The translations under genes and the position numbers were made by a program. From the NCBI GenBank assembly GCA_033063855.1, contig CP093829.1:8876243-8940242 (forward strand): a DNA stretch of 64,000 nt, read 5' to 3'. The stretch is from Smittia aterrima (taxonomy: Eukaryota; Arthropoda; Insecta; Diptera; Chironomidae). The notes under the pieces are model-generated. The model made no database searches and was not told the origin of the DNA. It saw nothing but the letters and a program-made list of their open reading frames with translations. Positions 22,434 to 30,114 of the stretch are shown in pieces (position 1 is the stretch's first letter; every line of letters starts with the position of its first letter).

Positions 22434-23630
22434 TTACATAACTTTCTTGTATTTATGCGTCCTAATTATCTGAATGTGTTGATTAACTTCGGGAAAGTCG
22501 AGCTTCAACTGATTGTAAAAGTTTGATGGCGAAACATTTCTTTCATAAATACATGTATATTGCTGAGGATTTTCGTAATGAAGAAATTTTAAATGCTTCA
22601 AATTTCTTGCGATAAATTCTGTTGTTGCCTCATTTAAAAATGGAACCAAGAGCGATGACAGATTAGGCGTCAAGCTGAGAATGTCTTTGATACGAGTTTC
22701 ATTGAATGATTCTGAGATTTCAAGTTCTGTAATTTTTTCGTTGAGCATGAGTGACGTAATCGGTGTAAAATCTAAGTTGAGATAAAGTGAAGTGAGATTT
22801 GGCATTTTGTTAAAAGCATGTTGGAAGACGTTGGGTCGGCCGTAATCGAGATAAAAACGATTTAGTGATTTTGCCTGTGATTCGAGGAACTTGATTAAAT
22901 TCGTTCCATTTTCAACAGAGACCTCAGGAAATCTCGTTAAGTAACCGACCAATTCATTAACAGGCATTCCAAAAACAGCCCCGTTCATTGAGGTCTTGAT
23001 TACCAAGGATTTCAGTTTAAAACTAGCATCTTTCGATAAATCATGAGAGAAAAATGAGTAATGGGGTGCGCCTTGAATCTTCAGATTCTCAAGTTGGCGA
23101 TTGTTGTTAAAAAATCTTCGAAGACACTCAATCGATTCCCTTGTCGCTTGCGGTTGTTCAGAAAATTTACTCGTCTTAAGTTTGAATGTCTTAAGCGAGC
23201 TTGTTCTGGACAGGAAAACATCTCGGACAGGAACAGCGACATCAGTAAGCTTTAGTACTTGAAGCTTCGGCAGATGAAATCCACGAAGCTGATGGTATTC
23301 GAAATTTTTGAGTTTCAGTTCAGTGACTAATTGCCCAGCTCCTTTCAGAAATTCTCCTACTGAGTGCGACATAGATGAATGGCTACCGCAGTCAATGTTA
23401 ATGTTCTTGTAACATCTCTTTGTATTATTCAATAAGTTGATAGCTCCTTCCCTTTGAAATTGCGTAATCATCCTTTTAATCGCAAATTTAATTTTTTCCA
23501 TGCAATTGGAGCTTCCAACGCTTTCGCTCCACGATTTTGACACTTCAAATGCACGAACGACGTCTTTCCCGGTGAGATGTTGATAGATGAGGTAATGAAC
23601 GTCCTGAGAAATGTGAATTAGCGGATCCAT
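22434..23630 (-). CDS. F-box/LRR-like protein, array member 1
   Basis: Intronless, 398 aa. The N-terminus (DPLIHISQDVHYLIYQHL, then KDVVRAFEVSKSW) looks like a divergent F-box, the motif that binds Skp1 in SCF ubiquitin ligases. The rest contains irregular leucine-rich units such as LPKLQVLKL, LENLKI, MPNLTSLYL and TPNLSSLLV, suggesting a substrate-binding LRR fold. The inferred role is an adaptor for protein ubiquitination with unknown target. The poly(A) signal overlaps the stop codon: TAAATAAA on the minus strand at about 22436-22429. Closest relative is array member 2. The function is inferred from motif shape only. Confidence 0.75.
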   Translation of the reverse strand: MDPLIHISQDVHYLIYQHLTGKDVVRAFEVSKSWSESVGSSNCMEKIKFAIKRMITQFQREGAINLLNNTKRCYKNINIDCGSHSSMSHSVGEFLKGAGQLVTELKLKNFEYHQLRGFHLPKLQVLKLTDVAVPVRDVFLSRTSSLKTFKLKTSKFSEQPQATRESIECLRRFFNNNRQLENLKIQGAPHYSFFSHDLSKDASFKLKSLVIKTSMNGAVFGMPVNELVGYLTRFPEVSVENGTNLIKFLESQAKSLNRFYLDYGRPNVFQHAFNKMPNLTSLYLNLDFTPITSLMLNEKITELEISESFNETRIKDILSLTPNLSSLLVPFLNEATTEFIARNLKHLKFLHYENPQQYTCIYERNVSPSNFYNQLKLDFPEVNQHIQIIRTHKYKKVM

Positions 23631-23743
23631 TATTTTTATATTTTTTTCAATGCGTCACACGTTTACTAAATTGAATCTCCACAAATCCAAATTAAGTAAA
23701 GTAAATTCAAAGTTCAATGAATTCGTTGAAATAAACTTTATTT

Positions 23744-23768
23744 AGTCGTAGCTAGAAAACCCAAATGA
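23744..23768 (+). pseudogene. Relic of the ERAL1 3' end
   Basis: 25 bp match 22 of 25 positions of the last 25 bp of ERAL1 (22346-22370), including its in-frame TGA. Read in that frame it encodes VVARKPK-stop against VVAKKSK-stop in ERAL1. It sits at the same distance and orientation relative to F-box gene 2 as the true ERAL1 end does to F-box gene 1. It marks the left edge of the duplicated unit. Confidence 0.8.
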
Positions 23769-23796
23769 ACAATGAAATTTTCATTGACAGGACTTT

Positions 23797-24915
23797 TTAT
23801 TTAACTTTCTTATATTTATCCGAATTGATTATCTGAATGTGTTGATTAACTTCGGGAAAGTCGAGCTTCAACTGATTGTAAAAATTCGATAGCGAAAAAT
23901 CTTTTACATAATCATATCGATATTGAAGGATTTTTAAATGCCTCAAATTTCTTGCGACAAATTCTGCTGACGTTTTACTTAAAAATAAAACATAGAGCGA
24001 TGACAGATTAGGCGTCAAGCGGAGAATTTCTAACAAATCGGCTTCATTGTATGAGTATATTTCAAGATCTGAGATTTTTTCGTTGGGCTTCAGCGACGTA
24101 ATCGGTGTAGGATCTAAGTTGAGATAAAGTGAAGTGAGATTTGGCATTTTGTTAAAAGCATGTTGGATGACGTTGAGTCGGCCGTGATCGAGATAAAAAC
24201 TATTTAGCGAATTTGCCTGTGATTCGAGGAACTTGATTAAATTCGTTTCATTTTCTACGGGAAGTTCAATCAAACCGGTTTGGACTTTCAAGGATTTCAA
24301 TTTAAAACTTGCATCTTTCGATAAATCATGAGAGAAAAATGAGTCATATTGGGGTGCGCTTTGAATCTTCAGAACCTCGAGTTGACGATTGTTGTTGAAA
24401 AATCTTCGAAGACACTCAATCGATTCAATTGTCGGTTGTGGTTGTTTAAACATTTCAGAATATCCATATGGTTCAAGTTTGAGCTTCTTGAGTGAGCTTG
24501 TACTGGACAGGATAACATCTCGGACCGGAATAGAGACTGAAAGCCTTAGCACTTGAAGCTTCGGAAGATGAAATTCAGGAAGTTGAAGGTATTCGAAATT
24601 TTTGATATTCAGTTCAGTGACTAATTGCCCAGCTCTTTTCAGAAATTCTCCTACTGAGTGCGACATAGATGAATGGCCACCGCAGTCAATGTTAATGTTC
24701 TTGTAACATCTCTTCAATAAGTTGATATCTCTTTCCCGTTGAAGTTGCTTATTTCCCATGTTAATCGCCAATTTAATTTTATCCATGCAATTGGAGTTTC
24801 CAACTCTTTCTCCCCAAAACTTTGATACTTCAAATGTACGAAAGACGTCTTTCCCGGTGAGATGTTGATAGATGAGGTAATGAACGTCCTGAGAAATGTG
24901 AATAAGCGGATCCAT
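23797..24915 (-). CDS. F-box/LRR-like protein, array member 2
   Basis: Intronless, 372 aa, closest to member 1 through its whole length and flanks. The F-box-like start (DPLIHISQDVHYLIYQHL, KDVFRTFEVSKFW) is followed by leucine-rich units LPKLQVLRL, MPNLTSLYL and TPNLSSLYV. It lacks about 20 residues present in member 1 in the middle LRR region (the segment after LIELPV). The stop codon lies inside an AATAAA (23801-23796), as at member 1. Probably an SCF substrate adaptor of unknown target. Confidence 0.75.
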   Translation of the reverse strand: MDPLIHISQDVHYLIYQHLTGKDVFRTFEVSKFWGERVGNSNCMDKIKLAINMGNKQLQRERDINLLKRCYKNINIDCGGHSSMSHSVGEFLKRAGQLVTELNIKNFEYLQLPEFHLPKLQVLRLSVSIPVRDVILSSTSSLKKLKLEPYGYSEMFKQPQPTIESIECLRRFFNNNRQLEVLKIQSAPQYDSFFSHDLSKDASFKLKSLKVQTGLIELPVENETNLIKFLESQANSLNSFYLDHGRLNVIQHAFNKMPNLTSLYLNLDPTPITSLKPNEKISDLEIYSYNEADLLEILRLTPNLSSLYVLFLSKTSAEFVARNLRHLKILQYRYDYVKDFSLSNFYNQLKLDFPEVNQHIQIINSDKYKKVK

Positions 24916-25131
24916 TATTTTATATATTTTTTCACGGCGACACGTTTACTAAATCTCCACAAATCCCAAGTAAGAAAAGTAAATTCAAAGTTCAATAAAT
25001 TCGTTGAATTTTTTTAAAAATGTGTCAAATCATCAAAAGAGCTGGGAACGAAGTCGTGAGCAATATCATGAAAACTGATGATGAAGTCCCGCAAATGAGA
25101 AAATTTTAATGAGTTTTTAAATTTTAAAATA

Positions 25132-25761
25132 TTATTCGAGTTTTCTTTTTTCCGACAGTTGTCTGACTTTAACAATTTTAGTCTCCGCATTCCAACACAT
25201 TTCAATCGTTTTTAGTTTGCCTCCTTTCGACGTAGACACCAGTTTGAAGCTGCTGATGTAGATGTATCCATCGATTGGCATCAACGAGAGTATCGAGAGG
25301 TCCAACTTCATTGTATCTACTGTGTAATTCCCAGGCTTAACTGGACATTCTAAGGGCGGCTTGATGTAGGACATTGGAATCGCATAAAATGGATTTTTAT
25401 CCTTGATCTTTTTGCAGATGTCTGGAAAATTTTGAGCTCCATAATTTTCACATTTCGTCATATCTAAGCTACATTTGTGGTTCTCCATAGCTATTGAGAG
25501 ACTTCCAGTGATCTCTCTTGTCACAACAATTATTCCAGAAAATGTTATTACATGATTCAGGTTGGATTTCGGCATTGTGATTTCAGCAATGATTGATAAG
25601 TTTTGTATAGCGCATGGCTCCCATTTGACTGGGATGTAGTCTCGCGTGAACCGCTTAGAAAAGAAGAATCAATGTTTAGTTAATCAGAATGTTAATCATA
25701 TTCTTACTGTCGAATAAATCATACGGGAGCAAAATAAGAGACTCACGACAAGAACGTTCAT
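25132..25761 (-). CDS. Small secreted protein (DUF1091-like)
   Basis: Two exons on the minus strand, 25761-25708 and 25653-25132, about 191 aa. The first exon is a signal peptide (MNVLVVSLLFCSRMIYST). The mature part has cysteines at PCAI, CSLDMTKC, DICKKI, LECPV and MCWN, and the segment from NPF to CPVKPGNYTVD and DGYIY. That spacing resembles the fast-evolving insect DUF1091/ML-like secreted proteins, some of which bind lipids or act in chemosensation or reproduction. The match is weak and based on Cys and CP-x-G-x-Y spacing only, so treat the function as unknown. It lies between the two pairs of F-box genes on the same strand and is unrelated to them. Confidence 0.65.
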
Positions 25762-26047
25762 CGCTTTTTAAATGGAAATGTTTTGATTCCAAAAATATCA
25801 TTTAAAGCTCAAAAAGTTAAGGTGGAAGTTTCATTTAAAGTAAATGACTATGTAGTCGATAAAACCTAATGATCGTAACGAATCGTTACTAACGATTTTG
25901 ATTTTTATCCAACTTTATGATTTATTCTTTCTGATTTAGACTCAAACAGTCGATGGTTATGAGAAAGATCGTTGCCACATAAATAAAACATTAAATTGAT
26001 TTAGTTTTCATTAGTTTATTTCAAAAATATTTTTTTATTTATTATTT

Positions 26048-27250
26048 CTAATCAAAATAATAGCGCTTTCTAGGAAACATTTTGATTGATATGTTTTGAT
26101 TCGCCTCTGGAAATTTGAGTTTCAGCTCATTGTAAAACGACGATGCCCAATCATAATCTGATTTGGATCTATAGCTAAGAGTTCTTAAATGTTTAGCATT
26201 TCTTACAATGTATTCGGTTTGTTCTTCATTTAAATTTTCAATGAAGAGTGATGACAGATTAGGCATAAAGCTGAGAACAACTCTGATATCAACGCGGTAG
26301 TTGGTCCTCAAACCTTCAGATTGAATTTTCAGATCTACGATTTTTTCGTTGAATTTTTGCGAGGAAGTTCCTAAATTAAAGTTGTAATCGGATAGTCTTC
26401 CTATCATAGCGAGGTTGAGACCAAGTGAAGTGAGATTTGGCAAAATGTTGACAACATTTTTAATGACATCGTTTGCGCTTCCACAGATATCAATGGAGAC
26501 GCTCTTCAGTGAATTTGCTTGTGATGCGATGAACTTGACGAAATTTTCCTGATGCGTTTCTCCGAAGAATGAATAATACGTAGTGTTCCAGACATTCAAG
26601 GATTTCAAATTAAAACTCGTTTCTTTCCATAAAGAATAAGTGAAAAATGAGTGGTTATGAGTTGCGCCTTGAATCCTCAAATCTTCAAGTTGACGATTGT
26701 TGATGATAAATCTTAGAAGACACTCATTCGATTCCCTTGTCGTTTGTGGTTCTTTAAACGGATATTTTAACTGTTTAGGCCATTTATCCGTCTCAAGCTT
26801 GAGTGTCTTAAGAGAGTTTGTTTTGGTCAAAATGCTGTATCGCCCTTTAGCAGCAACATTAACGAGCGTTAGTGATTGAAGCTTTGGAAGATGAAATTCA
26901 GGAAGCAAGTCGTCAATAAAATTTTCGAATTTCAGTTCAACGACAAACTGCCCAGCTCTTTTTAGAAATTCTCTTAACTCCTTTGACAGCAATGAATCGT
27001 TTTCACAGTCGATCTCAATGTATTGGTAATTTCTTTTTGTGCTCTTCAATATGTTGATCGCTTCTCCTTTCGCTCTTCCATCCTTATTTTCAAACTTCAT
27101 CACCAATTTAATTTTTTTCATGCAGTTTGAGTTTAAAACGGCTTCCGAACAAAATTTTGATACTTCCAATAAACGGAGAAAATCTTTACCGCTGAAATGT
27201 TGATAGATAAGGTAATGAACGTCTTGAATAATGTAAATTAGCGGATACAT
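26048..27250 (-). CDS. F-box/LRR-like protein, array member 3
   Basis: Intronless, 400 aa. The ATG at 27250 is used because it gives MYPLIYIIQDVHYLIYQH, aligning with the starts of members 1 and 2. The frame stays open seven codons further only to a GTG. Leucine-rich units are visible (LPKLQSLTL, LEDLRI, LPNLTSLGL, MPNLSSLFI). It is most similar to member 4. The F-box-like region binds Skp1 in recognised family members. Target unknown. Confidence 0.75.
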   Translation of the reverse strand: MYPLIYIIQDVHYLIYQHFSGKDFLRLLEVSKFCSEAVLNSNCMKKIKLVMKFENKDGRAKGEAINILKSTKRNYQYIEIDCENDSLLSKELREFLKRAGQFVVELKFENFIDDLLPEFHLPKLQSLTLVNVAAKGRYSILTKTNSLKTLKLETDKWPKQLKYPFKEPQTTRESNECLLRFIINNRQLEDLRIQGATHNHSFFTYSLWKETSFNLKSLNVWNTTYYSFFGETHQENFVKFIASQANSLKSVSIDICGSANDVIKNVVNILPNLTSLGLNLAMIGRLSDYNFNLGTSSQKFNEKIVDLKIQSEGLRTNYRVDIRVVLSFMPNLSSLFIENLNEEQTEYIVRNAKHLRTLSYRSKSDYDWASSFYNELKLKFPEANQNISIKMFPRKRYYFD

Positions 27251-27548
27251 GATTTTAAATATTTTTTTCACTGCCTCAAAGTAAATCTCCGAAAATTCGA
27301 AAATCGTAGCTTCAAGTTGAAGCCTTCAACTCCACGCAAAGCATTTTGTTCTCGGAAAATGTTTGCTCGTTCACTAAATAATTTAGTAAATTATCCAGAG
27401 TGAATATCAAAAAATCCTTTTCCAGTAGATTTTGATGAAATTTTTTTCTAGTTTAATAAATTTGTTTAGTTTTTCATCAGTTTATTTCCAAAATATTTTC
27501 ATTAATAAAATAACTTTATTAAACTTGATAATGTTGATAAATAACTTT

Positions 27549-28685
27549 TTAATAACGCTTAGGAAACATATTGATGGACATGTTTTGATTCGCCTCGGGA
27601 AATTTGAGTTTTAGCTCATTGTAAAATGTCGATGCCCAATCATTTTCTGATTTGGATCTATAGCTAAGGGTTCTTAAATGCTTAGTATTTTGCACGATGT
27701 ATTCAGTCTGTACTTTATTTAAATTTTCAATGAAGAGTGATGATAGATTAGGCATTAAGCTAAGAAGTTCACTGATGTCAACGTGGTAGCGAAAGACATA
27801 AGTTTGAGATTGAATTTTCAGATCTACAATTCTTTCGTTAAACATCAGCGAGAGATCTCTAATATTAAAGTTGGGGCCGATGCGAAGATCAAGTGAAGTG
27901 AGATTTGGCAAATTATTAAAAACATGTTTAATGACGTTGGGAACAGAGGTATCTATGGAGACGCTATTTAGCGAATTTGCTTGTGATGCTATGATCTTGA
28001 TAAGATTTGTCTGTTCTAACGAACTCGGAATGTCAATGACTTTCAATGTTTTCAAATTGAAACTCGCTTCTTTCGATAAGTCCTGAGAGAAAAATGTGTA
28101 GCAATGAAATGCGCCTCGAATCTCCAGATCCTCAAGTTGTCGATTGTTGATGATAAATTTTCGAAGACACTCAATCGATTTCTTTGTTGGTTTTGGTGCA
28201 TTTAAATTTTCAGAAAGTTTTCGCATCTTAAGTTTCAGTTTCTTAACTGAGCTTGTTTTGGTCAAAATGCTATATTGGCCATGAAAATTAATATTAGCGA
28301 GCTCTAATACTTGAAGCTTTGGAAGATGAAATTCAGGAAGCAAGTCGTCAATAAAACTTTTGAATATCAGTTCAACGACAAACTGCCCAGCTCTTTTTAG
28401 AAATTCTCTTAATTCCCTTGACAGCCTCGGATGGAATTCACAGTCGATGTCAATGAATTGGTAATTTCGTTTTGTTTTCTTCAAAATGTTGATCGCTTCT
28501 TCTATTGCTCCGGCGTCCTTATCTTCAAACTTCATCACCAATTTAATTTTTCTCATGCAGTTCGAGTTTAAAACGGCTTCCGAACAAAATTTTGATACTT
28601 CCAATAAACAAAGAACATCTTTACCGCTGAAATGTTGATAGATAAGGTAATGAACGTCTTGAATAATGTAAATTAGCGGATACAT
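27549..28685 (-). CDS. F-box/LRR-like protein, array member 4
   Basis: Intronless, 378 aa, start at 28685 by alignment with its paralogues (MYPLIYIIQDVHYLIYQH, then GKDVLCLLEVSKF). Leucine-rich units LPKLQVLEL, LEDLEI, LPNLTSLDL and MPNLSSLFI follow. It differs from member 3 by several deletions in the middle and is otherwise close. It is divergent from mRpL4, with 104 bp between start codons. Likely an SCF adaptor of unknown target. Confidence 0.75.
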   Translation of the reverse strand: MYPLIYIIQDVHYLIYQHFSGKDVLCLLEVSKFCSEAVLNSNCMRKIKLVMKFEDKDAGAIEEAINILKKTKRNYQFIDIDCEFHPRLSRELREFLKRAGQFVVELIFKSFIDDLLPEFHLPKLQVLELANINFHGQYSILTKTSSVKKLKLKMRKLSENLNAPKPTKKSIECLRKFIINNRQLEDLEIRGAFHCYTFFSQDLSKEASFNLKTLKVIDIPSSLEQTNLIKIIASQANSLNSVSIDTSVPNVIKHVFNNLPNLTSLDLRIGPNFNIRDLSLMFNERIVDLKIQSQTYVFRYHVDISELLSLMPNLSSLFIENLNKVQTEYIVQNTKHLRTLSYRSKSENDWASTFYNELKLKFPEANQNMSINMFPKRY

Positions 28686-28789
28686 GATTTTAAATATTTT
28701 TTTCACTGCAAACTCAAACTGATAAACTGATTCTACTCAAATCCCCAATCGGCATAGCTTTCAAGGGGTCTTTTTTCACGCTCGGAAAA

Positions 28790-29729
28790 ATGTTTAATTT
28801 AATGAAATCATTTCTTAAAGTGGCGAACACTCGTTCGCTCACTTCAGTGACACCAACAGCTTTATCGTCAGCACTTCAACAACCTGCGCACATTCAAGCC
28901 GAGTCAAGATTCGTTGAACCACGAGAAGTTTGGATTGAAAACCTCGAATCAGATGATAAACAAGGAATTTTAACACTTAATTCTAAAGTGTTTGCAGCAA
29001 CACCGCGAATGGACATCATCCATCTCAACGTTGAATGGCAAAGAAAGTATCGATTCGTTAGTTTCGCTCATACAAAGTTACGATTCGAATGCAGAGGAGG
29101 TGGCCGGTAAGTTCCCAAAGAATCTCTTCCAAATTGCATAATTTAATTATTTCTTCTTTTAGAAAACCTTGGCCACAAAAAGGATTAGGAAGAGCTCGAC
29201 ATGGATCAATCCGCTCGCCTCTCTTTCGCGGTGGTGGCGTCGTTCATGGACCTCGCAGCCCTACCACTCATTTCTATATGTTGCCTTTCTTCGCTCGTGT
29301 ACAAGGTTTGACTTCAACTCTGAGTGTGAAACTTGCTCAAGGCGATCTTCATGTCGTCAGAGATTTAGAAATACCAACAGACGACAGAGATTACATCAAG
29401 GACCTGATTGAGAGACGTAATTGGGGACCATCTGTGCTGATAATTGATGAGTAAGTTATCAACACTTTTAACAAGTTCAGATTGACTAAAAGTTTGTTTT
29501 TTAAAGCTCCGACATCATGCCACAAAACATTGCACTGGCCACAGAAGAAATCCCTTACGTTAATCTGATGCCGGTTTATGGTCTCAACGTCTACTCAATG
29601 CTGAAGCACGACACTCTTGTTCTCACAGAATCTGCTGTGCAAAAACTAGAAGAACGAATCATGTTCCAGTTCAATCGAGTTGATGGTACTAAAGTCAACG
29701 AAAAGTTCAAGCTCAGTCAACGTAATTAA
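28790..29729 (+). CDS. mRpL4: Mitochondrial ribosomal protein uL4m
   Basis: Three exons, 28790-29106, 29163-29450 and 29507-29729, about 275 aa. A basic amphipathic N-terminus (FNLMKSFLKVANTRSL) fits mitochondrial import. The uL4 core is clear: REVWIENLESD, then the rRNA-contacting loop GGGRKPWPQKGLGRARHGS crossing the first splice junction, then SPLFRGGGVVHGP. The C-terminal part (VLIIDDSDI and NLMPVYGLNVYSMLKHDTLVLT) matches the globular domain. uL4m is a large-subunit mitoribosome protein lining the exit tunnel. AATAAA lies at 29754, 25 bp after the stop, and the gene converges tightly with TMEM258. Confidence 0.95.
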
Positions 29730-29809
29730 AAGAAGTTTTCTGATGATTGCAAGAATAAAGATTTTTGAGTAGTGATAAGAGATGATTGGAATTTTATTTG
29801 CGAAATCAC

Positions 29810-30114
29810 TTAAACATAAATCCCCGTCGACAAGAATCCAAACAAAATTCCGAAGCCGAGGAAAATCGCAGACAGGAAGCTAATCGTTAGTTCTTTGAAG
29901 ATGATGGACTCCTTCTGGAATTTACTTCTCGAGACCTCGAAAACAAAGAACCAAGCAGCCAGCGATGTTCCAATCACAAGAAGAATCGTCGCGAGGTGTG
30001 GGTAGATCTAAAACAATTAAATGCCGGCGTTAATGGAAACTTCTTTTAAGCTTTTCCTTCGTGTTCTCTTACCGCTGGGTTCACTGGTGACACATAACGA
30101 ATCATGGAATCCAT
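29810..30114 (-). CDS. kud: TMEM258 / kuduk, oligosaccharyltransferase subunit
   Basis: Two exons on the minus strand, 30114-30073 and 30007-29810, 79 aa, the same length as the human protein. The start MDSMIRYVSPVNPA matches the SRYTSPVNPAVFPH start of TMEM258. The first membrane helix includes AAWFFVFEV and the second ends GIYV-stop, both family signatures. TMEM258 is a two-helix ER membrane subunit of the oligosaccharyltransferase complex that N-glycosylates proteins. The minus-strand AATAAA (29798-29793) is only 12 nt after the stop. The second exon is only 65 codons, so it is easily missed by ORF scans. Confidence 0.93.

Larger units (their letters stand above)
22346..25008. repeat. Tandem duplication of the F-box 1/2 unit
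   Basis: Unit A spans 22346-23730 and unit B 23744-25008. Both begin with the ERAL1 end sequence agtcgtagcta, contain one F-box gene, and end with attcgttgaa (23721-23730 and 24999-25008). A 13-bp AT spacer (23731-23743) separates them. This defines a head-to-tail duplication with readable boundaries. Confidence 0.8.

Noticed and set aside
23711..23723. EcRE-like AGTTCAATGAATT between the F-box genes
   Set aside because: Same AT-rich word as one intronic candidate, but with no link to a hormone-response gene. It shows the chance background.
27251..27271. Seven-codon N-terminal extension of F-box gene 3 (and of gene 4 at 28686-28706)
   Set aside because: It begins at GTG. The next ATG aligns with the starts of the paralogues.
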